Of a DNA stretch of 64,000 bases, positions 1 through 8,223 are shown one piece after another. The stretch comes from Myxococcaceae bacterium (GTDB taxonomy: Bacteria > Myxococcota_A > Polyangia > Polyangiales > Ga0077539), in assembly GCA_004297725.1 (NCBI GenBank), contig SCUS01000092.1:124001-188000 (forward strand), in the 5' to 3' direction. Below the pieces are notes generated by a model, which saw only the letters and a program-made list of their open reading frames with translations, searched no databases and was not told where the DNA came from. Within the stretch, counting starts at the first letter, position 1, and each line of letters opens with the position of its first letter. Both the position numbers and the translations under genes were made by a program.

Positions 1-2
1 GC

Positions 3-1820
3 ACCAGCGACGCCAGCGACGCGCCCGACGCGGGCGACGCGCCAGACCCCACCGAGCTCGGCAACGCGAGAGCCGACTCGGTCTACCGCATCCACCCGGC
101 GATCGGCATGGCGCGCCTCGGCAACGCCGACCCGTCGCAGTTCTTCATCGGCCCTGAGATCCCTGGGATGCCACCCTCCAACGAGGCCCCGGGCACCGCG
201 GCGCCGCCCTACAAGGTCGACGGGCTCGTCAAGCCGCAGGCGGCGCGCTTCCGGGTCTTCGAGTACCGCCGCATCAACGGCAGGCTGACGCCGGTGCGCG
301 AGGTGAACCTCGACACCCCGGGCGTGGCGCGCATCGACTGGACGGCGCACCTCGCCAACCGCAAGGCGTCGTTTCACCAGTTCAACGGGCTCCAGGGCGA
401 GCGCACCACGCCGCGTCCGCTCCGCAACCCTACGGTGACCGACCGCGCCTCGCTCGAGATCGACTTCGGCCCGCGGAGCGTCTCCGGGCGCTCCCACGCC
501 CCGGAGGAGTTTCGCGTCGGCACCGGCGCGGCGCCCGAGCAGAGCACCTACCCCCGCCGCGCCGACGACTCGCCGGTCATCGACTACCTCGGCCAGGTGC
601 TTACGGACAACGCGGGGCGCCTCATCGTGCTCGGCGGCCGCGGCGTCGCGGCGTACCAGGCCGAGCGGGCCCCGGCGCTGCCGTCGTACGTCAACAACGA
701 CGGGTGGTTCGACGACGCCTCCGACGGCCCTGTCACGGCCACGGTGGTGATCAACGACAACGGCGTGACGCGCTCGGTCCCCGTGGACGCGGCCGGCGGC
801 GCGTGGGTGGTGGTCTCCCCGCCGACCTTCGCCCCGGGCATCCTCGCGTGCACCTCGCTCTACGACCTGCTCTTCGACCTCGGCGTGCGCGACATCCCCA
901 TCCCCGCGGACAACGGGCTCTACGCCGACGGCGGCCCTCTCGAGCGGCTGCGGCGGCTGCACGAAGACTTCCAGCCCGAGGGCGCGGAGGAGTTTCCCAA
1001 CATCACGGCGGACTTCTCCGACGAGATCCAGCCGCTCATGGTCACCGGGTACAACTTCCGCTGGGTCACGTCGCTCGCGGTGGGCCACCACGAGTCGCTG
1101 CTCGCGCCCGAGCTCACCGAGGAGTCGACCACCGGGGAGGCCGCGCGCACCCTGGTGTTCCGGTACATGCGCCCGCCGGTCGGGGCCACGATCGCGAGCG
1201 GCCCGCGCAACATGCCGCTGCTCCTCGGCAGCGACCCCTACACCACGTCGCAGCCCGACAACATCCGGATGCAGACGCTCTCGCGCACCCAGATCGGGCT
1301 GATGCGCCGCTGGGCCAGCGGGCACTTCACCCCGCCGCGCACCACGCCCCGGCCGAAGCCCGGCATCACGGCCCACGGCCTCGACCGCGCGGCGCTCGAG
1401 AACGCCTGCGGCGGAGCGTTCTTCCCGGGCATCGAGGTGGGCTGGCAGGTGCGCAACCCGGCGCTCTACATCGAGCCCTTCCGGCTCAACCTCGCGGGCA
1501 TGAGCGGCTACACCGGGGAGACCGACCAGCCCCTGCGCCCGGGGCACTTCACCCGGCAGATGGCGCTGCCGTGGCACGCGGACTTCAACGACTGCGGGCG
1601 CGAGGGCACCAACGGGTGGTGGCCCTCGGCGCGCCCCGACGACGTGTTCCTCTCGGCCGACGCGGCGAGGCCGGTGCGGTGGGCGAGGCCCGACGGGCGC
1701 TTCCCCGACGGCACCACCAGCACCCACAAGGACATGATCGACTACTGGCACATGTTCGGCTTCGTGGTGAAGCAGGGCGACGTCTTCCTCGAGACCGAGC
1801 GGGCCGAGCACATCCCATGA
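3..1820 (+). CDS. LodA-like cysteine tryptophylquinone oxidase, 5' end missing
   Basis: The reading frame is open from base 3, so the true start lies upstream and the ATG at 108 is internal. The visible protein begins with an Asp/Ala/Thr/Pro-rich tether, then YRIHPAIGMARLGN and FFIGPE, which are hallmarks of the LodA family (L-lysine 6-oxidase and glycine oxidase GoxA). Members of that family carry a cysteine tryptophylquinone cofactor made from one Cys and one Trp of the protein itself. Good candidates are the Cys in ADFNDC (codon 1593-1595) and the Trp in IDYWHMFGF, 51 residues later. The acidic tether looks like those behind the lipoproteins in this window, so the enzyme is probably exported or surface-anchored. 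The substrate amine cannot be told. The stop overlaps the next start (ATGA). No LodB-type flavoprotein is visible. The family call is strong; the chemistry is inferred from the family. Confidence 0.85.
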   Translation, partial: TSDASDAPDAGDAPDPTELGNARADSVYRIHPAIGMARLGNADPSQFFIGPEIPGMPPSNEAPGTAAPPYKVDGLVKPQAARFRVFEYRRINGRLTPVREVNLDTPGVARIDWTAHLANRKASFHQFNGLQGERTTPRPLRNPTVTDRASLEIDFGPRSVSGRSHAPEEFRVGTGAAPEQSTYPRRADDSPVIDYLGQVLTDNAGRLIVLGGRGVAAYQAERAPALPSYVNNDGWFDDASDGPVTATVVINDNGVTRSVPVDAAGGAWVVVSPPTFAPGILACTSLYDLLFDLGVRDIPIPADNGLYADGGPLERLRRLHEDFQPEGAEEFPNITADFSDEIQPLMVTGYNFRWVTSLAVGHHESLLAPELTEESTTGEAARTLVFRYMRPPVGATIASGPRNMPLLLGSDPYTTSQPDNIRMQTLSRTQIGLMRRWASGHFTPPRTTPRPKPGITAHGLDRAALENACGGAFFPGIEVGWQVRNPALYIEPFRLNLAGMSGYTGETDQPLRPGHFTRQMALPWHADFNDCGREGTNGWWPSARPDDVFLSADAARPVRWARPDGRFPDGTTSTHKDMIDYWHMFGFVVKQGDVFLETERAEHIP

Positions 1821-2686
1821 GCGGGCCGCGCCTCGACGAGTTCGCGCGCCCCGGCGACGCGTGGTCGAGGGCGTACCTCGGCTCGGACTTCTGCCAGACC
1901 CTCCTGCCGGCGCCCTCGGCGATGCTCGAGGCCTTCGCCGAGCTGCGCGGCCGCGCGGCCTTCACCCTCGTCACCCCGCCGGTCAACGACGCGGGGCTCC
2001 ACCGCGTGGGCCTCCTCCTCGACTCGCTCTCCGCGGAGACCGCTCCCGAGGCGGCCACGGAGGTGGTCGTGAACGACTGGGGCGTGCTCGGCCTCGTCCG
2101 GGCGCACCCCTCGCTCACGCCCGTGCTCGGGCGGCTGCTCACGCGGATGCTCCGCGACCCTCGGCTCCCCGCCGAGCGCCTCGACGCGGAGGCCTCGTCC
2201 ACGCGCGCCCTGCAGCAGTCGAGCGTCACGTCGCCCCCGTTTCAGGGGCTGCTGCGCTCCTTCGGGGTGCGGCGCGTGGAGCTCGACCCCGTGGTGCAGG
2301 GGCTCGCCATGGACTTCGACGCCATGGGCCTCGCGCCCACGCTGCACGCCCCCTTCGGGTACGTCACCACCGGGAGGGTGTGCCTCTTCGCGGCGATGGG
2401 CCAGGCCGAGGAGCACCGCTTCGAGGTGGGCGCGCCGTGCCGTCAGGAGTGCCGTCGCTTCGCCGCGCGCATGACCGACGCGGCGCCCTCTCCCGACGCC
2501 GCGCTCATCACCGCGGGCAACACCGTGATGCAGCGGCACGAGCGCTCGGTGATCACCCGGGTGCTCGACGCGCTGGCCTCGCGGGACGCGCGCGTGGTGG
2601 TGCGCGACGCCCCCTTCGGCGAGGTCGCCTGGGCCACCGAGCACCTCCCGGCCGCCACCCGTTGGATCGAGGAGCACGTGAGCTGA
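1817..2686 (+). CDS. UbiV-like U32-related protein with four-cysteine motif
   Basis: A 289-residue soluble protein whose ATG at 1817 overlaps the stop of the oxidase gene (ATGA), giving tight translational coupling. It has the segment EVVVNDWGVLGLV followed by LGRLLTRMLRDPR, which I associate with proteins related to the U32 peptidase family. Its cysteines are C26, C189, C208 and C212. The C-x18-C-x3-C spacing with one distant N-terminal Cys closely resembles UbiV of E. coli (C39, C180, C193, C197), where these residues hold a 4Fe-4S cluster. UbiV works as a heterodimer with UbiU in oxygen-independent hydroxylation of ubiquinone precursors, and the next gene is UbiU-like. The ubiquinone role is doubtful here because the gene sits in an oxidase operon. 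The family link is fairly sure; the function is open. Confidence 0.7.
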   Translation: MSGPRLDEFARPGDAWSRAYLGSDFCQTLLPAPSAMLEAFAELRGRAAFTLVTPPVNDAGLHRVGLLLDSLSAETAPEAATEVVVNDWGVLGLVRAHPSLTPVLGRLLTRMLRDPRLPAERLDAEASSTRALQQSSVTSPPFQGLLRSFGVRRVELDPVVQGLAMDFDAMGLAPTLHAPFGYVTTGRVCLFAAMGQAEEHRFEVGAPCRQECRRFAARMTDAAPSPDAALITAGNTVMQRHERSVITRVLDALASRDARVVVRDAPFGEVAWATEHLPAATRWIEEHVS

Positions 2687-3762
2687 TGCAGGACGCGATC
2701 GGAGTGAGGGCGCCGAAGATCGGCATCGCGTCGCCGCTGAGCGACCCGGACGAGGTCGAGCTGCTGGTGAGCAACGGCGCGACGGAGTTCTACTGCGGGG
2801 TGGCGCCGAGCGCGTGGGCCGCGCGCTACGGGGCGTCGTGGCTCAACCGCCGCTCCCGGGGGAGGGCCAACCTCCCGTCGATGGAGCACGTGGCGAACCT
2901 CGTGGAGAAGGTGCACGCGCACGGGCTGCCGGTGCGGGTGACGCTCAACGCGCCCTTCTACACGGGCGAGCAGCTGGCCGACGTGCTGGCGCTCGCGGGC
3001 GAGCTCACCGCCGCCGGCGCGGACGGGCTGATCGTGAGCGACGTGGGGTTGATCCTCGCGCTGCGCGAGCGGGGCGTCGCGGCGGACATCACCCTCAGCA
3101 GCATGGCGGCGATGCGAAACTCCGGCGCGGCGGGGTTCTTCCGCGACCTCGGGGTGACGCGCATGGTGCTGCCGCGGCACGTGCGGATGTCGGAGGTGGC
3201 GTCGCTGCGGGCGCACCTGCCGGACGTGGCGCTGGAGCTGTTCGTCCTCAACGACGGCTGCGTCTACGAGGAGGGCCACTGCGCGACGACGCACGCGCTC
3301 GGGACCTTCTGCCTCACGGAGTGGAGGTACGCGCTCGATCGACGCGACGGCGCGGCGCCCACCGACGACGAGCGCGCGGCCTTCGACGAGGCCGTCGACG
3401 ACTACCGTCGCTGGAAGTGGCACGTGAACAACTGCGGGAGCACGTTCTCCGACCGCGGGCTCCCCAACGGCCCGTGCGGCCTCTGCGCGATCTGGGACCT
3501 CTGCGACCTCGGCGTGTCGTGCCTGAAGATCGTCGGCCGGGACTCGCCGACGGTCCGCAAGGTGCGCAGCCTCCGCCTGGTGAAGACCATCGTCGAGCAG
3601 GTGGCGGGCGGCGGCACCCGCGAGGCGGCCGCGGAGTACGCCCAGGGCCTGCGCGACACGCCCGAGCTCTGCGGCTCGGGGTTCATGTGCTACTACCGCG
3701 ACGCGGTGCCTACCGCGCGAGGTCCTCGATCGCCTGCGGGGTGCAGCCCGTCGGAGCCGTGA
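2686..3762 (+). CDS. U32 family (UbiU-like) iron-sulfur protein
   Basis: A 358-residue U32 family protein. Its ATG shares the A of the preceding TGA (TGATG). The N-terminal half has the U32 pattern: KIGIASPL, EFYCGV, a run with NLPSMEHV and an expected TIM-barrel-like fold. The cysteine cluster is C192-x6-C199-x9-C209 with C250, followed by PCGLC and further cysteines. The C-x6-C opening and the spacing to the fourth Cys resemble the 4Fe-4S ligands of UbiU (C169, C176, C193, C232). U32 proteins of this kind are hydroxylases or accessory factors rather than true proteases. The last 17 codons run into the 3' end of the convergent phospholipase gene. A role in maturing the adjacent oxidase is inference from context. 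A tRNA- or rRNA-modifying role, as in TrhP or RlhA, is the main alternative. Confidence 0.75.
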   Translation: MQDAIGVRAPKIGIASPLSDPDEVELLVSNGATEFYCGVAPSAWAARYGASWLNRRSRGRANLPSMEHVANLVEKVHAHGLPVRVTLNAPFYTGEQLADVLALAGELTAAGADGLIVSDVGLILALRERGVAADITLSSMAAMRNSGAAGFFRDLGVTRMVLPRHVRMSEVASLRAHLPDVALELFVLNDGCVYEEGHCATTHALGTFCLTEWRYALDRRDGAAPTDDERAAFDEAVDDYRRWKWHVNNCGSTFSDRGLPNGPCGLCAIWDLCDLGVSCLKIVGRDSPTVRKVRSLRLVKTIVEQVAGGGTREAAAEYAQGLRDTPELCGSGFMCYYRDAVPTARGPRSPAGCSPSEP

Positions 3763-4819
3763 GGGGGTTGCAGCGCGAGGGGTTGCCCTCGGGGATGCGC
3801 ACCCCCTCGACGCCTCCGCGGGCCATGCCCGGGAAGTCGGTGCTGATGATGTGCGCGCCGGACGCCAGGCCCGCGCGGGTGACCGCCGGGTCGAGCATGG
3901 CGTCGCCCGCGGTCCAGGAGAAGACCCGCACGAGGTAGCCCGCGCGCACCGCCGCGGGGACGTCGGCGCCGTTGGGGTTGTTGAGCACCATCACCCCCGC
4001 GAAGGGGTCGCCCACCGCGGAGTCGATGAAGGCCAGACGGCCCGCGAGGTCGCGTCCCCCGTGGGTGTAGACGTCGCGCAGCGAGTCGCTGCGGTCGATG
4101 AAGAAGAGCACCCTCCCCCGGGTGGCTCCGAGCGTGGGCCAGCCGCGCGCCGCGATCGCCTCGGGCAGCGACGCGGAGGCGCCGCGCACCTCGTCGGGGG
4201 TGACCACCAGCTCGCGAGGAAACACCGACAGGATCTCCGCCTCCATCGCGGTCATCCGCTGCTCGGTGGTGGGCGCGTCCCAGGCGTCCTTGGGCTCGAT
4301 CTGAAGGAAGAGCGGGTGGTGCGAGGGGTGCGCGTCGGACCAGCGGCGCACGATGCCGAGGCAGTCGGTGAGGAGGTCGCAGGTCGAGCGGGGGTCGAGG
4401 ATGGGAAGGTGGAACACCCGGAAGCGGCCGCAGCGGGCGTCCCAGCGGATGTCGAGCTCCAGCGCCCGCACCCCCTGCGACTGGAGCTGCTCGTCGAGCG
4501 GCGCCTGCGAGTAGTCCCAGTCGGGACCGAGGATGGCGGGGCGGAGGTGATAGCTGTTGTGGGTCCCCTTGGCCTGGAGGTGGTTCATCCGCAGCGCGTC
4601 GTCCATCGGGCCGCGCACGGGCGAGCCGGTGCGGGGCGACGGGGTGCCGAGCGCCGTGGGGCAGGGCGGACCGCTGTCGGTCGGCTCGGGCGCATCGACC
4701 GCGACCACGGGGGCGTCGCTCGCGTCGGCGGCCGAGGCATCCGAGGCGATCGGCGGCGACGGCTCGGCAGCCTCACAGCCCAGGAGGCAGAGCGACACGA
4801 CGACGGCAAAGGGTCTCAT
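3710..4819 (-). CDS. Ca2+-dependent phosphoinositide phospholipase C-like lipoprotein
   Basis: A 369-residue lipoprotein. Residues 1-15 are a signal peptide ending in the lipobox LLGC, followed by an Asp/Ala/Pro tether to about residue 50. The catalytic domain has GTHNSYH (H87, N88), ALELDIRWD (E121, D123) and RVFHLPILD (H137), the two-histidine and acidic metal-binding layout of the bacterial calcium-dependent PI-PLC family. It would cleave phosphoinositide-like or other phosphodiester lipids outside the cytoplasm; the exact substrate is unknown. It lies 19 bases after the FecR-domain gene on the same strand and is probably co-transcribed. Its 3' end overlaps the U32 gene by 53 bases, and the overlapped tail (RCNPLTAPTGC) looks native to the family. 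Confidence 0.82.
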   Translation of the reverse strand: MRPFAVVVSLCLLGCEAAEPSPPIASDASAADASDAPVVAVDAPEPTDSGPPCPTALGTPSPRTGSPVRGPMDDALRMNHLQAKGTHNSYHLRPAILGPDWDYSQAPLDEQLQSQGVRALELDIRWDARCGRFRVFHLPILDPRSTCDLLTDCLGIVRRWSDAHPSHHPLFLQIEPKDAWDAPTTEQRMTAMEAEILSVFPRELVVTPDEVRGASASLPEAIAARGWPTLGATRGRVLFFIDRSDSLRDVYTHGGRDLAGRLAFIDSAVGDPFAGVMVLNNPNGADVPAAVRAGYLVRVFSWTAGDAMLDPAVTRAGLASGAHIISTDFPGMARGGVEGVRIPEGNPSRCNPLTAPTGCTPQAIEDLAR

Positions 4820-4838
4820 CGCGCGAGAGCGTACCCTG

Positions 4839-6425
4839 TCACTCGTCCTCGTCGGTGGGCACCTCTTCGTCCTCGGGGTGACGGAAGGGCTGCGCCGCGC
4901 GGATCACCTGCACCTGCACCGGCGGCGGAGCGACGCGCACCGCGGGGACCGGCGCCGCGAAGGCCACCGCGGGCACCTCGACGGCCTCCTCCAGGGTGAG
5001 CGCGCGGTTGATGACGACGCGCAGGTGGAGCTCGCGCACCGTCACCGGGAGGCGCACCCCGGCGGTGTAGCGGCCGCGCGGATCGGTCTCCCTCAGCGGC
5101 TCGACGACCACCTCGGGCTCGGTCGCGGAGACCTCGACGGTGGCCAGCGAGACTGGGCGCCCCTCGGCGTCGCTCAGGTCGAGGGAGAGGGTGCTCGCGG
5201 CGGTGGTGCCGCCCGCCGGCGCGCCCGGCGGAGCGAGGCGGACGGAGTGCACCAGCGGACCCACCTGGTCGGCGGCGAGGGTGGTGGCGCGGGCGTCGTG
5301 ACCGTCGGCGGTGGTCCCGCAGCGGAGGGCGTAGGAGCGCCCGGGGTCGAGCGGGCGCGGCCGGTCGGCGACCATCCACGGCGACCCGTCGAGGCTGCAA
5401 TAGAAGCCCTGGGGGATCACCAGGGACGCGCGGCGCCCGGCGGCGGTCGCGGTGGGGAGCTCGCCGGGGTCGACCCTCGGCGCGGCGATCTCGATGCGGG
5501 CGACGGAGGAGGGCGAGCTCTCGAAGCGGTCGGGGTCGAGCGCGAAGAGCCGGACGTACCAGGTGCCGGGGTTGAGCGAGCGGAACCGTAGCTGCGTCTC
5601 GCGGGGGCCGAGGCGCTGCTCTCCGAGGCGGTCGCGGAAGCGCGCGTCGCGGGCGATGTCGACCCGGTACCCGGTGACGTTGACCCCGGAGACCCGGGGG
5701 CCCGGGCCGAAGATGCCTTCGACGTCGACGGGCTCGCCGAAGGAGAGGGCGCGGGTGCTGGGGGCTCTGCGCCACTGCGGAGCCCGAGGCAGCGCGCGCA
5801 TCAGCGAGGGGGGACGGCCCACCTCCTCGCGCACGGCGCGGCCCGAGGGGAGGACGTACTCGTTGGTCCCGAAGCGCACCCGCATCCGGCCGCGGGTGAC
5901 GGCGACGCGGGTGACGTGCCCTCCCAGCTCCGCGGCGACCAGCGCGTCGGAGCGGCCGGGGAAGACCGTGAGGGCCTGCGTGGCGATGGGGATCGACTCC
6001 GCGGCGCTCGCGGGGGGAGCGGTGATCCGGAGGGTCCCTCGCACGAGCGTGGTGGTCGTGGAGGGAGCGACGCCCGGCGCGGTGGGCGAGGCGTTGCCGT
6101 AGATCACGAGGAGCGACTGCGGATCGAGGGCGATGGTGACGCCGTCGGAGAGGGTGATCTCCGCGCGGCCGTCGTCGCCCGTCCTGATGCGGGCGCCCCG
6201 GGCGAGCGCGGTGTCGGCGAGGGCCGGCGCGAAGGATCGGCCGTCGGCGGGCATCACGTCGACGCGGCCTCGCACGACGGTGAGCCTCACCTGCGGGAGC
6301 GAGCGCTCGACCTGCGGGGGTGCGGGCTGCGCGAGCGCCGTCGCCGGGAGCACCGCCAGCGCCAGTCCGAGGAGCGCGAGGGCGATGCATCGGGGCGAGC
6401 GCGGTCGAGCGGGCGAAGGAAGCAC
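4839..6425 (-). CDS. Exported FecR-domain protein
   Basis: A protein of about 528 residues. I chose the GTG at 6425 because it gives a compact signal peptide (positively charged start, hydrophobic core, cleavage after ATALA near residue 36) and a TATCCC box lies 14 bases upstream (6440-6445). The upstream GTG at 6449 would sit above that box. Residues 45-150 form a FecR-like domain (VRLTVVRGRVDVMP, RIRTGDDGRAEITLSDG), a fold found in periplasmic anti-sigma and surface proteins. The middle and C-terminal parts look like beta-sandwich repeats (TWYVRLFALD). The tail is Val/Pro-rich and then acidic (EDEEVPTDEDE). No adjacent sigma factor supports a classical FecR signalling role, so a surface or peptidoglycan-associated role is also possible. 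Confidence 0.75.
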   Translation of the reverse strand: MLPSPARPRSPRCIALALLGLALAVLPATALAQPAPPQVERSLPQVRLTVVRGRVDVMPADGRSFAPALADTALARGARIRTGDDGRAEITLSDGVTIALDPQSLLVIYGNASPTAPGVAPSTTTTLVRGTLRITAPPASAAESIPIATQALTVFPGRSDALVAAELGGHVTRVAVTRGRMRVRFGTNEYVLPSGRAVREEVGRPPSLMRALPRAPQWRRAPSTRALSFGEPVDVEGIFGPGPRVSGVNVTGYRVDIARDARFRDRLGEQRLGPRETQLRFRSLNPGTWYVRLFALDPDRFESSPSSVARIEIAAPRVDPGELPTATAAGRRASLVIPQGFYCSLDGSPWMVADRPRPLDPGRSYALRCGTTADGHDARATTLAADQVGPLVHSVRLAPPGAPAGGTTAASTLSLDLSDAEGRPVSLATVEVSATEPEVVVEPLRETDPRGRYTAGVRLPVTVRELHLRVVINRALTLEEAVEVPAVAFAAPVPAVRVAPPPVQVQVIRAAQPFRHPEDEEVPTDEDE

Positions 6426-6707
6426 CGGGTAGAGGGTGAGGGATAGCACCGGTCGCGTGGAGGCGTCGTGAACGGCAGTAGGTGTCAACGCGCGTAGGGG
6501 CGGCCCGGTGTCGGCCCGCGGCTGCGATCGCCAGGTCACAGGTGTGAACGGTGGCGGCGACGAGGCGATGGATTCACTGGATTCGCAGGGCTTTGCTGAG
6601 AGGCTCGGAGGGAGGTCGACGGCTCGTCGGGGGTGGTACGGCGGCTGCTCGATGGACGGCTCACGAACCCAGGGACGGGGTTCCTGTTGCTCCCAGGGAG
6701 GTTTTCC

Positions 6708-8219
6708 ATGACCCACCGCATGTCGCTCTCGACCATTGGCCTCGCGACGGTTCTCTCCGCCTTCGGATTCACGGTGACCGCGAGCGCGCAGCACCGCCCG
6801 ACAGCGGGCGCTCACGTCCCGACCCAGGACGGCGCGGGGCGCATCTCCCTGGACGGCCGCCTGGGCCGCCGCGACGCGACCGACGCCGAGGGCCGTCACC
6901 GCCGGGAGCAGGTGGTGAACCTCCGCCGCGGCGACCGGGTGCGCTTCGGGGTCTCCTCCGAGGCGATGGACGTCATGGCCGTGGTCGAGGGCCCCGGGGG
7001 CCAGCGCTGGGAGGACGACGACGGCGCTGGCGGAACCGACGCCCGGCTGGTGTTCACCGCCCCTCGCGACGGGAGCTACCGCTTCATCGTGACCAGCTAC
7101 GAGGCGGGCGAGACGGGCGCCTACCAGGCCGAGGCGCGGGTGAGCCAGGGCGGCTCCGCCGCGGCGATCGACGACGAGGCGGAGCAGGGCGACGACGAGC
7201 AGGGCGACGACGAGGAGGAGGGCAGCGGCGAGCAGGCGGCGAACGAGCGCGACCGGCAGGCGGCGCAGGAGCAGGAGGCCGACGAGGCCGACGACCCGGC
7301 GGAGGCGGCGAGCGCGGCGACCGGCGCGGGCACCACCTACGGGATCTTCGTGGGCATCTCGCACTACGGCGGCGACAACGCCGACCTGGCAGGGAGCGCC
7401 GCGGACGCGGTGCAGCTCGCGCGCACCTTCCAGCAGGCGGGCTGGATGCGCCGCAGCAACGCCGTGGTGCTCACCGACGCGGAGGCGACCGCGGGCGGGG
7501 TGCGCCAGGCGTTCCAGACGCTGTCGCAGCGGGTGCGGCCCAACGACACGCTGGTGTTCTTCTTCGACGGCCACGGCAGCCGCCGGGAGCTCGACCTCGT
7601 GGGCCCTGACATCGCCCGCAGCGAGCTCGGCCAGATGATGAACCGGGTGCAGGGCCACCAGCTCCTGGTGCTCGACAGCTGCGAGGCGGGAGGCTTCGCG
7701 CCGCTGGTGCAGGGCCGTGACAACCGCGCGGGGCTCTTCTCGTCGAGGGCCACGGAGAGCTCGTCGACGGCGCCGGAGGTCGGCGCGGGCGGCTGGCTGG
7801 CGTACTCCTTCCGCGAGGCCGTGGGCGGCGGGGTGCGGCGTCGCCCCGACGGATCGGTCGACCTCCACGACGTGATCGCCTACGTGCGCCGCCAGTATGC
7901 GGAGCACCGGGTCACGCCGGAGCAGAACCTGGTGGCCGTGGCCGACCGCTCGCAGCCCTTCGCCCTCGGCGGCCGAGGGGACGCCGTGGCCCCGACCGCG
8001 ACGGACACCGCGGTGGCCTCGCGCGACCCGTGGCGCCGCCCCGCGCGCCGGCCGGGCGACGTGGCGACGACCCCCGCCTGGCCGTCGATGCAGCCGATGC
8101 CTTCCGCCACGGCGGCCCCGGCGAACGAGGGGCTCTTCGGCAGCAACGACGCCTTCGCTCAGCTCCTGGGCGCGAGCGTCGGGGTGGCCGGCCAGGTGCT
8201 CGGCGCGATGGTGAAGTGA
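6708..8219 (+). CDS. Exported caspase-like (C14) peptidase
   Basis: A 503-residue protein. The ATG at 6708 has GGGAGG a few bases upstream and begins a signal peptide cleaved after TASA near residue 26. Residues 55-140 resemble a beta-sandwich pre-peptidase domain (RRGDRVRFGV, DGSYRFIVTSYE). Residues about 153-205 are an acidic low-complexity linker of Asp, Glu, Gln and Gly. The caspase-like domain starts at TYGIFVGISHYGG and has the catalytic pair H289 (FFFDGHGS) and C325 (LVLDSCEAGG). The C-terminus is Pro/Ala-rich. Caspase-like proteases are common in myxobacteria and often act in signalling or regulated cell death, but this one is predicted to be outside the cytoplasm. Its stop lies 4 bases from the stop of the convergent pseudokinase gene. 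Confidence 0.85.
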   Translation: MTHRMSLSTIGLATVLSAFGFTVTASAQHRPTAGAHVPTQDGAGRISLDGRLGRRDATDAEGRHRREQVVNLRRGDRVRFGVSSEAMDVMAVVEGPGGQRWEDDDGAGGTDARLVFTAPRDGSYRFIVTSYEAGETGAYQAEARVSQGGSAAAIDDEAEQGDDEQGDDEEEGSGEQAANERDRQAAQEQEADEADDPAEAASAATGAGTTYGIFVGISHYGGDNADLAGSAADAVQLARTFQQAGWMRRSNAVVLTDAEATAGGVRQAFQTLSQRVRPNDTLVFFFDGHGSRRELDLVGPDIARSELGQMMNRVQGHQLLVLDSCEAGGFAPLVQGRDNRAGLFSSRATESSSTAPEVGAGGWLAYSFREAVGGGVRRRPDGSVDLHDVIAYVRRQYAEHRVTPEQNLVAVADRSQPFALGGRGDAVAPTATDTAVASRDPWRRPARRPGDVATTPAWPSMQPMPSATAAPANEGLFGSNDAFAQLLGASVGVAGQVLGAMVK

Positions 8220-8223
8220 GCGG

